The notes: a model not told the origin generated them from the sequence alone. 64,000 nt of DNA from Punica granatum (GCF_007655135.1 NC_045131.1:7254001-7318000), one strand, 5' to 3'; shown: positions 23,948 to 35,851, counted from the first letter of the stretch. Numbers and translations: made by a program.

Positions 23948-26900
23948 ATGGAACCATATCGATTCGTATTAAGAACTGATTAAGAAGTACTTTAAACCAT
24001 TTCGAGTCTGTTTTGATTAAGAAAACTTCCGAATTATCGACCAGATGTGGAGAACTCAAAGCTTATGGAATACATACAGAGGAAAGAGCTAGGGCTGCAG
24101 CAGATCGGGAGAGAACCTAAGAAAGCTGTGTGTGTTCTCAGCTAGGAGATGCTCCCGCCATCTCGTCCACAGCTCAAAGGACGATGCGGAGGTGTTCCTG
24201 AGAGGAGACCCTACCTCCGGACCAGAACCAGCCGAACATCTGGCTTCACAATCGAGGGATCGTTCGAGAGGCGAAAGGGCTGCACCCGTAGCTCCAGTGG
24301 CAATGTTGTGGCGAGGATAACTTGGAAGAGGGTCAAGAACAGCGGTGTTGCCATCTTGAACATGTCTTCATCCTAGCAATTATGCCCGGGTTCAATGCCG
24401 AGATGGTCATGGGCTTTGTGATCGTGTTGGATCGGATCTGCCATATATCTCACGGACCAGTTTTCTGTTCTTGTATTTCCTCTGCGAACATAAATTTACA
24501 AGGCGAAATTTCCCCTTCACCTGCGAGCGTCTCTGTTTTTTGCAACCGCTGCCTCCGCCATTTCCACTGCGACTCTGGCAGTCGGGGCTGCCACCATTTG
24601 CCACGGTAATCTTTGCTAGGCATTCGCCCGTCAGGATATTGCTGATGTTGATAGAGCCCGCTACAGCAAAAGAAAGAGAAGGGATGGGTTACTCACCGCA
24701 TATCAAAACTACAATGTCAGAGCCTAAGAGGAGCTCAATTTGTATACCAGAATAAAAGGTAACTACAAGTAAGTTCATGTTGTAGAAGAGGTACCATTTC
24801 CCTCAGTCTCAGTCCACTTATCATCTGGATCAGCTTTGCAGTAGGATATAATGAGATCCTGGTCACTTGTTATATAAATGTTATTTCTGTTGCAGTCAGG
24901 GTGCCACAGAAGGTGATCCTCGAATGATGTTACAAGCTCCCCTCGGAAGTTCCAAACAGAGACCATCCGGTTCCTAAATGTCAAGAACAACTGGTTCTCG
25001 TAGAGGAAGATAAAGGCTGATGGAGTCATGAACTCTGTCCTACTGACTTCCATAAGCTCAGCATTGCGAACCTGTCAAAATCACTAGGAAAATTACAATG
25101 CAAAAACCAGCACCTTGTTGAGAGATTAAGCAAGCAGCCTGAGGCATAGGAATGCGCCTCAAGTTTAACTCCCTGTGCCACTATTTGACACGGCATCACA
25201 CCATCCAGATGGACTTCATGGAAACACCAAGACTACCTTGTTCCATGGGTTTGTTTGTGTTTGTTGACCTGGATTAGCTAATATATGAAGTCCTTTTTGT
25301 TTTCGAGAGGTGAAGCAATATGAAGTTGTGAGGGTTACATACATCAAGAATCTGGAGATTTTCATTCTCCTGCTTGACAAGAAGCTTCTCATTGAATTGT
25401 TCAATGAAGTCCACCTTCTTATTGCGATGAAGTAGATGGTTGAAGGCTTTGAGCACTGTGCCATCCTCTATTGACAGGATCTTCAGAGGGACATGGCTGC
25501 TGGCTCTTTCGAAAATCAATAACATAATACCTGGACTGGTATGAGAACAAAGAGAAAGGGAGCATGTTATCTAATTGAGATTTTTAAAAAAAAAAGGAAA
25601 GGAAGAAAGAAAGGGGACTCCATTTATCGAATTTCCGCATTGCTCAGAATGCTGAGCAAAGAAAGGGGAGTAAATAGTGATAGCAACCTTTGATAAAATA
25701 TGGCCAGCACAGAATGCCTGGAAAGGTACTTTAGCAACCTCTCAAAGCATATGTGTTTCTTGGAAAATAGTGACAACAGCTCAACATCCCTACAGCCAAA
25801 GCTTTTAAAGGTATGTGTGTGTGTTTGTGCGCGCGCGTGCGTGTGTGTGTGAGAGAGAGAGAGATACCTAATCTTGATTTCTTGCACATGTTCATCAGAT
25901 ATTGAGTATAGCATTGTATAATTCTTCAAGTCAAAAACCTTGTATACGCTGCCAAACACATGACACATGAGTAAAGGAAGACCACACATATCATGGAAGC
26001 ACATGGGATGCAAGAATACCTACTTATTCTCTGCAGAGTATGTGAGGACCTTTCCATTGACATCATCAAACTCCACAAACCCAGGCCATTTCAATGATTC
26101 GGATTCGAAGAGAGCAAATCCAGCATCAGGTTGACCCCTCCTGATATATCTGATGAAAGTTCATCACATAAGGAAGGGTTGTTATAATATGTCTTACAAC
26201 TTTGTAATAAATGGGTTATTAGTTTGGTGGAAGAGTGCTGCACATACTCAATCCTAGTTGATCTGCATTTCAAGGAGCTGAAGTTGTCTGAAGCATAGAC
26301 TGAAACTGTAATGAGCGAGTCATTGTTCTTATTGTAGAACAAACTTCGAATGACTTCATCGGGGGTCACGTTCAAAAAACATATCCTCTCATTTGTTTCT
26401 GCATTCACAGGACAAAGAACTCTTGCTCATCTGGATCATTTACCATAAGCTAATGAAATAAGAACCTTTTAGGATGAAAGACTGTGCACACCTCGGCTAA
26501 AAAATGCACAAACACCTGAGTGATTAAGAGCAAAGACGATATCTTGTGCAGCCACAATCTCAACAACTTTAGTCCTCTTCATAAGAAAAGGCAATACCAC
26601 TGATTGATGTCCTTTCGGATCATGTGTATCATATTCCTCCTGGTCCAAATAAAAGATAACCTTTCATCTTAGAAAAAGATAATACAACGCATCTGTCTAA
26701 GCATGATATCTGCATCTTGACAAAGTAAACAAAGCTTGCCACGTAAATTCACTTTCAGCATTAAACCATCCCAACATGAATATACTGAGAAGAATAGGAT
26801 GTAGTCATATAACTCATGCTTTTAATCTTTCTCAACAATGGTACATCAACCTATAAAAATCATGACAGGCCAGACACAATAGCCAAGCTTCATGACTGAT

Positions 26901-28110
26901 GCTTGAAAATAATAAAAAACCATGACATAAAATGCAAACTATTAACTTCATGAATGAAGAAACTATTATTGGCAGATTGCCTGACAGAAATTTGGCCTTA
27001 GAATGTGCCCTAAGGTGTGCCATTTTTTCACAAATAACTTACCAATTCTAGACAAGCCCTGATTACAAAAGTTGTCGCAACTGCCTTGTGGAGCACAAGT
27101 TTGTAAACATTAAACATAACAAGTGGGTCAATCAGTTATTTATTTCATGCACCAGAAAGAAAGGAAGACTTCCTACTTCTTTAGGCGCTAATTCACAAAA
27201 GAAACGTCCTATAGCCCTCTCTCCATGCAGTATCTCATGAAGAAGGATACTATCTATCATCAAATGGCAATGTACAATACAAGCTACAAGCAATCTTATA
27301 TTATGTTTTTCACTGATCTTGCAGGATAAAAATAAATCTTGTACATGTTATTTACCAATCCTGGATGAAGATTTTCCCATTAAATTAACCAGGGCATTTT
27401 CTCAACAAACTTTCTAAGGCTACCACATGCATTTTTCTCTTCATTCTGTCTCGGGCATTATATTAGTTGAAAAGTTTGAAACTTTTGCCAAAGTTCAATC
27501 TTGCCATAGCCGCACCTTGTCATTTTGAGAAGCTACCCTTCTAATTGAAATCCGTCGAAAACCCTCCTTCGACCATTCACCATTTTGAACAAAAATAGAA
27601 CTGAAGATGTAAATGCAATAAGCAGTAGATTTCAAAATTTAGCTCAAAAACGAGGAACAGATTGACAAACAATCTTGAAGGAGAACAGTAAAAGATGGAA
27701 TAATCTCCGTAACTTCGTAGACGAATGCTTCTGCTCTCAAAACCCAAACGACCTCATTATACTATCCTCAACAAGTTTACAACTATGATTAATGTCCAAC
27801 AGAAACTACACAGTTCTTGTGTCTCCATAGAACAACTGAGATTTCCCCTTAACCCAAGATCAACTTAATCCTGAAGCCAAGTAACCCCGATGTTTTCACG
27901 AAAGATTTCAATCGCTATGCTCAGTAATCACTAATCAGCTACAGTTCAGCAAATTTCACACTTAATTGCAACCCTAATTGCAACAGAAGACGGTGGCACC
28001 ACACCAAATCAAACCATATCAAGAACTGAGCCCAGATAGAACGAGAGAAGGGGGGGAGGGAGATGAAGTACCACTAAACGCATGTTACGGAAGCGCTCCT
28101 GGGCATTGCG
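23948..28110. repeat. Segmental duplication, copy 1 (pairs with 38262-42996)
   Basis: Bases 23948-28110 match 38262-42996 in the same orientation, exons and introns alike. Compared with copy 2, copy 1 lacks about 570 bp (copy 2: 38829-39400, holding the last coding exon end and 3' UTR) and ends inside exon 1. The 3'-flanking part (24060-24500 against 38390-38825) is GC-rich and probably a piece of another gene that I cannot identify. Confidence 0.9.
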
Positions 28111-28113
28111 CAT
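24407..28113 (-). CDS. WD40-like protein, chimeric truncated paralogue (8 exons)
   Basis: Exons on the minus strand: 28113-28072, 26639-26492, 26398-26248, 26149-26024, 25948-25868, 25535-25343, 25071-24795, 24660-24407. They sum to 1272 nt, so the frame is open for 423 codons plus stop. It is a copy of the gene at 39284-43149 but has lost the first 50 codons and the last 38. At the 5' break an ATG (28113-28111) was created in the correct frame (MRNAQERF). At the 3' break a deletion with filler replaced the final WD40 strand by a 37-residue basic tail ending RSDPTRSQSP. All GT-AG borders are kept. Whether it has a promoter is unknown; a transcribed pseudogene is the alternative. The family is a conserved plant WD40-repeat-like protein whose role I do not know. 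Confidence 0.55.
25805..25867. repeat. (GT)n/(GA)n intronic microsatellite, copy 1
   Basis: A GT/GC-rich run followed by (GA)n directly abuts the donor of the 81-nt exon of the WD40-like paralogue. The equivalent repeat in the other copy is at 40693-40762 and differs in length and composition. Confidence 0.9.
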
Positions 28114-28232
28114 GCTGGTAATCCGGTTTCTTACGGAAGAGTAGTTCGTCTTGCCTGATATGAGATTAATGAGATGCGTCACAATTCATAAGAAATAACG
28201 AGCACCAGAAATCGATCAAACTTTGTAAGGCC

Positions 28233-28425
28233 TCCATACGTCACAATGCACTAATTGGAATGGAATGGAATGGAAAAGAGGCTTTATTGAAACTTATATG
28301 TTCCATACGTCACAATGCACTAATTGAAATGAAAAAGAGACTTTATTGGAGCTTATATGTCCCATACATCACAATGCACTAATTGAAATGGAAAAGATGC
28401 TTTATCGGAACTTATATGTCGCAAG
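28233..28425. repeat. Three-unit tandem repeat
   Basis: Three units of about 65 bp, each starting near 'ccatacgtcacaatgcacta' (28238, 28302, 28368) and ending in 'cttatatgt'. It sits just upstream of the truncated 5' end of the WD40-like paralogue and marks the edge of that duplication. Confidence 0.85.
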
Positions 28426-28499
28426 GTGCATTACTATCTGATCGATGCATAAAAATTAAATTATTCTCGAATTTGATACGATAGGGAGGATGTCCCAAC

Positions 28500-30211
28500 C
28501 GCTTTGTGTCAAATGTCTTTAGTATCTGCTTTCATTGCTCGTGCTTTCCGAAACGAAGAAGACACCTTTCCCATCTCTTCTCTGGCTAGCTTTCCACGAC
28601 TGCTTCATTGAGGTGGGTGCTTAATTTCTTGTCTGTGTCCTTTCATAGGAAGTTTGCCCTCGCCAATCGCTTGTAGAGATCGGAAGCGCCTTGGTTGGTT
28701 CCTGTACTGCTTGCATTAGAATCTTTGTTGATTCGATGTTACAGAGTTAAAAAGATCGTTGTGCGAGCTTCTATGAGTTCGTGAGGATTTCATCGTGTTT
28801 TTTCATAATGTGGTGATCTGGCCTCGATCCTTAAACCCATATTATGCATTCTTGTGATTCGACTATTTCACGATTCTGTGCTTTTAGCATATATATTTAT
28901 ACTTCAGCATGATATTTTTGCTCTCTTTTAGTGGTGGATGAGTTTGTTCTTTATTTATCAGAGTGTATTTTGCTAACGGATCAGTGCAGGTACCGGGTCG
29001 ATTCAGTTCTAGAATAAGCTTCTTCTCCTGCTCTTCGATTTCGTTCAATAGTTGTCAATTATTTCGCACACCTTTTCTCGTCATTATGGTGATCTTTTCT
29101 CATTTGTGGGCGGGGGCTGCAACATAGGGATGTGATGCCTCTATCCTATTGGACACAATGAATGGAATGGCATTGAAGAAAGATTGCATCCCCCAACGAA
29201 CTGTTGAAGGGCTATGACAAAATAGAAGCTATAAAGTTCGAGATCGAAAAAGCATGCCTTAGAACAGTGTCATATGCTGACATTCTGGTCTTGACTGCTC
29301 GGGAAGCCCTTCTTACTGTAAAACCCTGTCGCTCTTATTATTCTATGCAATGGGGTTGATTTCGTTGGTTTAACAATGATACCTGAGAATGAGAAATGCG
29401 TTAATTGTAGGTTGGTGGTCCGTTCTATCCTTTACAAACTGGTAGAAGAGACGGTATGAATTTCATACGCGGAAATGGCAGGATATCAACTTCCTTCACC
29501 TTTTAGTGATCTCTCGGAAATTCTCGCATCTTTTGGAGCAAGGGGATTTGATGAGCGGGAAACTGTGAGTCTCTTAGGTAATGATTACATTCTACCTTAT
29601 CCTAACTCTGTTTCGATAAAGTCACACACCCCTCTCGTTACTGAGCTGAGTTATCTTAGTGCTAAGAATTGATTCCATATCGATGGAAAGCATACGTGAC
29701 CTTTTCCGTAGGTGGTCATAGTATCGGATCGATTCACTGTAAGTTCTTTGAGGACCGTCTCTATAATTTTTCTGGGACAAATAGCCCCGACCCATCTCTT
29801 GAGAGCAGTTTCCTTAACCTGATGAGATCCCGATGCAGTAAATTTCCTTCAGCATCATCCCCGAAACTTTCAGTGGCTCCATCACCTTCGGTTAGAGCTG
29901 CTGGATTGCCGGCTTCTTCAGCGGCAGAGCCCGAGACAATGATGAGCTATGAGGGGCTGGAATCGAGACCAGCTGAGGGCCCTGCTTTTGGGGCTCCATA
30001 TTATCGCAGCCTGTTGAAAGGTAGATGAATCCACTTTGCGGATCAGCAACTGACCAGTTCAGAAGAAACTGGAAGTTGCGTCAGAGCATATGCTTGGGAC
30101 ACTGCCCAATTTAGAAGAGACTTTGCAGAGGCCATGCTGAAGCTCTCGAGCCTGCAGGTGTTAACAGCAACTAGCTGGCAAATCCACATCAATTGCGCGA
30201 AGACTGCATAG
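28500..30211 (+). pseudogene. Class III peroxidase pseudogene (PER48-like)
   Basis: Four exons can be read. One ends at 28612 with LAFHDCFIE (distal haem histidine). The second spans 29128-29317 (GCDASILLD, later SYADILVLTARE). The third spans 29411-29577 (VGGPFYPLQTGRRDG, then LPSPFSDLSEILASFGARG). The fourth spans 29712-30211 (GGHSIGSIHCKFFEDRLYNF, proximal histidine; later APYYRSLLKGR; end IHINCAKTA). Intact members are secreted, haem-containing, H2O2-using enzymes of the cell wall. Three defects are visible: an extra C in the C-run at 29190-29194, a frameshift near 29450-29462, and TGA at 30026-30028 where the family has Gly (GRGI-type). The long Ser/Pro/Ala-rich C-terminal stretch fits the peroxidase 48 subgroup. 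The signal peptide exon was not found. Confidence 0.85.
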
Positions 30212-30214
30212 ATC

Positions 30215-30737
30215 AAACATCTGTATAAGTTGGTATGGTCAGACATCTTTTAGGCTGGCTCCGATATTGCATAGTTCAATGGATGTTTAGGTGCTTTTGA
30301 TTAGTTCATTCTCTTGGAGTCGTATTGATTGTACAGAACAAAATAATGATCTTGACTGCTAGTCGGTTGATGTGCAATTTTATTGTGTATCTTAGCATAG
30401 TTGGCTATGAAAGACTTATTCAAAGAGTACCAAGTTGAATTGAAAATACTCGAATTGTTGACACAGAAAATTACTCTAATCGCTAGTAAAGATGTCGCAT
30501 GATTATAAGAAACCCGAGAGACGGCTCCTGATTGTCACAGCTGACCAAAACAGGGCAAATTTAGAGGACTTTATACCAAAACCAAGGACGAGAGAGGACA
30601 AACCAAACACGAGTAAGATCACACACATATCAACATCATTGATCTGTTGGTCTATGAATGGGTAGACCCGAAGCTCTTTTTTGAGCTGTTGAATTTCAGG
30701 TTTCTAAGATCGATTATTAGGAGCTTATATGTCCATC
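30215..30737. other. Intergenic stretch, nothing recognised
   Basis: AT-rich DNA between the peroxidase pseudogene and the LINE target site, with no coding signal I can support. It was originally continuous with the DNA after 35851, before the LINE inserted. Confidence 0.5.
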
Positions 30738-30846
30738 AAAAACCTGCTGACAAGTCGTCCCCTGATTCTTGCTTGCTTGCTTCCTGCCTGCCTGATTCCT
30801 GGTTCCGCCGCTGAGAGGCCTGTGGGAGGCCAAATCTTCACCAGCA

Positions 30847-32073
30847 ATGGCGGAATCGGCTCCTCAATCAGTAACAAATGGTGTCCAGAGTCTTCCGCAA
30901 CCCATCTCCGGTGAGAAATTGGCACCGAAAGGGCCATTAAACTGGAGAAAAGTTTTTCCAAAGGTAAACCAAAATCTTGAGTACTTTGAAGGAGTCGACC
31001 ACTGTAATGTAAAACCTCCATCGGAGATCCTGCAGATGGGACTCGACCAATGGTGCTACACCCTTGTTGGTCGATTCTTGGGCAAGACTCCCGAATTTGG
31101 AAAGATTGCTGCTGTTGTAAACGGTTTATGGGGTAAACAAGGGAAGGTTACGGTTAGCACCATGGGCTCCCTATTTATTTTCCAGTTTCCTAATGAGGAT
31201 GTCATGACATGGGTTCTAGAAACAGGACCGTGGCATGTAGAGCGCAATTTTCTGATCTTGCAAAAATGGAGTCCGACTTTCACTGAAGAGGAACTGAGTT
31301 TGAAGAAGATGCCGATGTGGGCCCAATTGCGGAGAATTCCCCTTCAGTACTTCCATCCTAAAGGCATCAGCTTTTTAGCAAGTGCGATTGGTAAACCACT
31401 CTACATGGATAGAGCTACTGCCCTACGCTCGAGACTGGATTATGCTAAAGTATGTATAGAAATTGACTTTGGGAAGAAAATTCCAAGTGTTTTGAATGTT
31501 GATTTGGGAAATGAACACACAGTAGAGGTTCTTGTGGACACCCCATGGCTGCCTGAGAAGTGTGACAAATGCAAAGTTTTCGGTCACAGTTGCAGCAACC
31601 CATCTGCAGCCACTCCAGCAATACTGACACCAACCCCTGTGGAAGGGAGTTCTCCTCGGGCTGGTGAAAAAGCTGATGCTGAACGTGCTGAACTGTCCCC
31701 TCCTGATGCTGGAATGCTCGCTGGACAGGGAGTTTGCGAGTTGGAGGTCCCCAACTCTATTACTCCCACTCCCCCCCTTGCATCAGAGCAAGGAAAAGTG
31801 GCTGAATGGAGTGACTTGCACGGGGACAATATCGAAGTCCCTTCCAAAGGAGAGTCCTCACAGGTGAATAGCAAGCAAGTTCTCTTAGAAGATGTGAAGT
31901 CTCGTTCTGATGCGATCAGCTCAGATGATGAGCTGGAGGTATCCTCGCGTCGGGGAGTTACAACACAGAATCAGAGCATTACAGTGGAGGAGGTGAAATC
32001 AACCCAGAAAGTTCAAGGCAAAAGGAAACCTAGAACGGGCAAGGGAGGTAAACCTCCTAAATTACTATCATGA
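30847..32073 (+). CDS. LINE ORF1 protein (DUF4283, zinc knuckle)
   Basis: An intact 408-residue frame. Residues about 65-165 match the DUF4283 type of plant LINE ORF1 (YTLVGRFLGKTPEFGKIAAV, then the GPWHVERNFLILQKW stretch), followed by a short zinc knuckle near residues 240-250 (CDKCKVFGHSC). The C-terminal third is Ser/Glu/Pro-rich and ends in a basic tail (KRKPRTGKGGK). In L1 elements ORF1 is an RNA-binding protein that packages the element's RNA. The family's ORF1 often has a longer CCHC knuckle; here it is the compact form. Its stop overlaps the ORF2 start (ATGA at 32070-32073), which suggests reinitiation or stop-start translation. Confidence 0.9.
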   Translation: MAESAPQSVTNGVQSLPQPISGEKLAPKGPLNWRKVFPKVNQNLEYFEGVDHCNVKPPSEILQMGLDQWCYTLVGRFLGKTPEFGKIAAVVNGLWGKQGKVTVSTMGSLFIFQFPNEDVMTWVLETGPWHVERNFLILQKWSPTFTEEELSLKKMPMWAQLRRIPLQYFHPKGISFLASAIGKPLYMDRATALRSRLDYAKVCIEIDFGKKIPSVLNVDLGNEHTVEVLVDTPWLPEKCDKCKVFGHSCSNPSAATPAILTPTPVEGSSPRAGEKADAERAELSPPDAGMLAGQGVCELEVPNSITPTPPLASEQGKVAEWSDLHGDNIEVPSKGESSQVNSKQVLLEDVKSRSDAISSDDELEVSSRRGVTTQNQSITVEEVKSTQKVQGKRKPRTGKGGKPPKLLS

Positions 32074-35000
32074 TAATTACCTCTTGGAATGTTAGAGGGA
32101 TAAATGACCCTCTGAAATAGAAAATGGTCTTTAAGTTTGCGAAGGAACACGATATAGGGATTTTTGCTCTCATTGAGACACGGGTAAAGGAAAACAATTG
32201 TCTAAAGATAGTGAATAAATGGAAGGGCTGGTTGTTGATGGAAAATTATCAGCATGCCCATAATGGCAGATTGTGGATTCTGGTACGAGAGGACTTGCAG
32301 GTGCAATTCCTTAGCAAAACTAGTCAATATATCCATTTATTGGTAAATGTTCCCAAAGGAGTTGGTTGGGTTGCTTTGACTTTTGTTTATGCTTCAAATG
32401 ACTTGTCGGAAAGAAGGGTGTTATGGCATGATCTGCAGACTTTAACAGTGGGTATGAGGTATAGTTGGATGTTGATGGGTGATTTCAATGCAATTAAAGA
32501 ATTAGAAGAGGCCAAAGTAGTTGGGAGGGAAATTGTTGTTGATCAAAGTATAAGAGAATTTACAGACTTCATTAGCACATCGGAGCTTAAGGATCACCCC
32601 TATACCGGCTGTTTTTTCACATGGAGCAACAAAAGACAGGAGGGGTTTCAAGCTAGGAAGATTGACAGAGCGTTGGTTAATGACTTATGGTTTCAACGGG
32701 ATATTGCCTCAACAGTGGAATTTCTTTCTCCCGGAATTTCTGATCATAGTCCTATCATGTTGAGATTTGGTGCCAAAGAGAATGCGGGCCCAAAGCCTTT
32801 TAAGTTTTTCCATTTCTGGACTGAGCATCCAGAGTACTTGAAACTTGTGGAACGTGTGTGGATGGAGGTCCAGGAAGGTAATCCTATGGCAGTGCTTTAC
32901 AAGAAATTGAGGAATCTAAAGAGACATCTGAAAGATTTCAATAGATCTTACTTTGGGGATGTGCATGCTAAAGTTGACGCCTTGCAAACTCAACTCGCTC
33001 AGATCCAAACTGAAATTCTTGAAAGTAATTGCATGTCTTCTGAAATTATGGAAAAGGAAATCGCTATAAGGGTTGAGCTATTAGAAGCCATGGATAAAGA
33101 GGAGAAACTACTGAGACAAAAGTCAAGGGTGGCATGGTTAAAAGCGGGGGATCAGAACACTTCTTTCTTTCATAAGGCAGTGAAGATAAGAAATGCAAGA
33201 ACCTCCATTCGAGTACTCTACACTAACTCAGGTTCCAAGCTGGAAGATATACATCAAATAAAAGCGGAAGCAGTCAACTTTTACCAAAGCCTTCTAGGAG
33301 AAAAGGATGCAAGCGTAGCGGGCACCTCTGCGACGCAACTTTCTTCTATTCTCAAAAAGAAGATCTCTCAGGCTCAACAACAACTGCTTGTGTCTCCTAT
33401 CACAGAAGAGGAAATCAAATCAGCTCTGTTCTCAATGGGAAATGATAAATCACCTGGCCCAGACGGCTTCACGGTGTATTTTTATAAGCATGCTTGGAGA
33501 ATTGTTCATAAAGACTTCCTTGCTGCTGTACAACATTACTTTTCGACAGGCGAGCTGCGCAGAGAGGTGAATTCTACAATATTAGCACTTGTCCCTAAGA
33601 AGGAGAAAGCTGATCGCATGAAGGACTTCCGCCCTATCTCATGCTGCAATGTGGTGTATAAATGCATTACCAAGGTGATCACCAACAGAATGAAAGGGGT
33701 CCTTCCTGATGTTATAAGCCTAAACCAGACAGCTTTTGTGCAGGGCAGGAGAATATCTGACAATGTCTTGCTTGCTCATGAGCTTGTAAGAAACTACCAT
33801 AGACAAGGAATAACCCCCCGTTGTGCTATCAAAATTGACCTAATGAAAGCCTTTGACTCCTTGAACTGGGATTTTATTCTTAACTGTTTGAAGGTCATGG
33901 GATTTCCCCTATCATTTCTCAGATGGATCAAGGGATGTATTACCTCTCCTTACTTTTCAGTGGCTGTCAATGGCTCCTTATGTGGTTACTTTGCCGGCCA
34001 AAGGGGATTGCGACAAGGTGACCCCCTATCACCCTATTTGTTTGTTATTGCCATGGAGGTCTTCTCAAAGCTTTTGGACACTGCTGCAGACGAAGGCAGA
34101 ATCGGCTTCCATCCTAGATGTAAGTCTATCAAGCTCACCCATCTCTGCTTTGCTGATGATCTATTCTTGTTCACAAACGGGTCCAAAGAGTCTCTTGTTG
34201 CCATTCTGGAAGTGTTGAACATCTTTTACAACTGGTCTGGGCTCAAGCTGAACCCTGAGAAATCTGAAATCTTCACGGGAGGCATCACTGAGGAAGGCAT
34301 CTCTATATTGGTGAATAGCTCGGGTTTTAAGAAAGGTACTCTTCCTGTGAGATACTTGGGGCTCCCTCTTGTCTCGGGCAAGCTTTCCACGAAGAACTGC
34401 GAGGCTCTTACTGAGAGAATCCTAAAGCGTATAAGGAGTTGGTCTGTGAAGCACTTGTCTTACGCGGGACGAGTACAGTTGATCAATTCAGTACTTTTCA
34501 GCATGGCCAGCTACTGGTGTATCCACTTCATTCTTCCCAAGAAAGTCATAAAGTTGGTGCAGCAGAAGTGCAGATCCTTCCTCTGGAAAGGCCTTGAGCA
34601 GCATATAGGAGGAGGAAAGCTCGGCTGGGAAACTCTATGTCTTCCAAAGTCTGATGGAGGACTCGGTATCAAGGACCTAACCCTGTGGAATAAGGTATGC
34701 GTACTCAAAAACCTTTGGTCTCTCCTCGTGCGTTCAGGGTCTCTTTGGGTGGCCTGGGTTGCTAAATATTTAATCAAAGACCGAAGTATTTGGTCTTTAA
34801 GGATACCTGGTGATTGTTCTTGGAACTGGAGAAAACTTTTGCAGCTGAGGACTTTGATGTCTCCCTATATCCGCTATTGTGTTGGCCCTGGTACGAATGT
34901 ATCTTTTTGGTATGACAAGTGGTTACCGGTCGGTTCTTTAATAAACTATTGCACCAGGGGGCTCCAGTGCTTTCCGTCGATTAGGGAGCACGCAACAGTT

Positions 35001-35717
35001 AGTTCGATTCTGGTTGATGGATGCTGGCATTGGCCTAGAAGCTCGGATCTGCAAGCTGGCCTGCTCCGTGATCTCGCTAATGCAATTCAACTCTCTGATC
35101 GTGATAGGGTCACATGGACGGCTCACAAATCCGAGACATTTTCTGTTGCTAGTGCGTGGAAATGCTTTAGTCCCAGAAGCCAGAAGATGGAATGGAGGAA
35201 CGCAATCTGGTTTGAGGGGCGGTTTCCTCGATCCTCTTTCATTAGCTGGCTTTGTATTCATAATAGATTGAGTACAAAAGATAGGCTTATGAGTTGGAGA
35301 ATCTCGATTACTGCACCCGAATGCGAATTCTGTAGTTTGGAATTGGAGACCCGAAATCACCTCTTTTTTGAATGCCCTATCACCCAAGGGATTTGGAGAA
35401 GTTTATTAGACCGTGTTGGAATGAACAAACACAATGTCGACTGGAATACGGAACTTTGCTGGGTCTCCTCTCTCCGTGGAAAGAAGCTGGATATTATTTG
35501 TCTTAAACTTCTCTGGACTCACTACATTTACTGCATCTGGAGGGAGAGGAACGCCAGGCTCTACCGGAATCAAGTCTCGCCTCCAACAATTATAATACGA
35601 AGGATCTTCTCGGATGTGAAAGCAAAGTTGTCTGTTCTCCCTCGATTCTCATGCAAAATTGCACACTCTATCATTGCGAGGCATATGTTTCACCATTTTG
35701 ATACTGCAACTAGTTGA
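32070..35717 (+). pseudogene. LINE ORF2 (endonuclease/reverse transcriptase) with one nonsense codon
   Basis: ORF2 starts at ATG 32070 (MIITSWNVRGINDPLK) but codon 17 is TAG (32118-32120), where related elements commonly have a glutamine codon. After it the frame is open for 1197 residues from 32124. It shows an APE-type endonuclease (MGDFNAIKE near 32475, SDHSPIMLRF near 32742), the conserved WLKAGDQNTSFFHKA linker (33136), reverse transcriptase blocks (SPGPDGFTVYF, IDLMKAFDSLNWDF, RQGDPLSPYLFV, and CFADDLFLF at 34147), and a C-terminal zf-RVT region (WLCIHNRLSTKDRLMSW, CEFC, HLFFECP). No RNase H domain. Translation from the internal ATG at 32124 would lack the first endonuclease strand and its WNVRG motif. 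One C-to-T change explains the loss. Confidence 0.9.
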
Positions 35718-35851
35718 CTTGGGAGTAGCTCTTGGGTATTTTTTTATTTTACTCCGTATAGAGGAAAATGGTATTGGTTTCTGATGTAAATTCATCTGTT
35801 ATCAATGAAGTTTCATCATTTATCCAAAAAAAAAAAAAAACCTGCTGACAA

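Larger units (their letters stand above)
30738..35851 (+). mobile_element. Young full-length L1-type LINE with target-site duplication
   Basis: The element is flanked by a duplicated target, AAAAACCTGCTGACAA, at 30738-30753 and again at 35836-35851. It has a short 5' leader (30754-30846), ORF1, ORF2 overlapping ORF1 by ATGA, a 3' UTR of about 110 bp ending 'gaagtttcatcatttatcc', and a poly(A) run of about 15. This is the hallmark of target-primed reverse transcription at a T/A-rich site. The organisation fits plant L1-clade elements without an RNase H domain. It is complete in structure but carries one nonsense codon at the start of ORF2. Confidence 0.95.

Noticed and set aside
24132..24755. 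Open frames on the plus strand opposite the end of WD40-like copy 1
   Set aside because: Shadows of the minus-strand exon and of an unidentified GC-rich flank; no similarity to a known family.
34511..35387. Minus-strand open frames inside the LINE
   Set aside because: Antisense shadows of ORF2.
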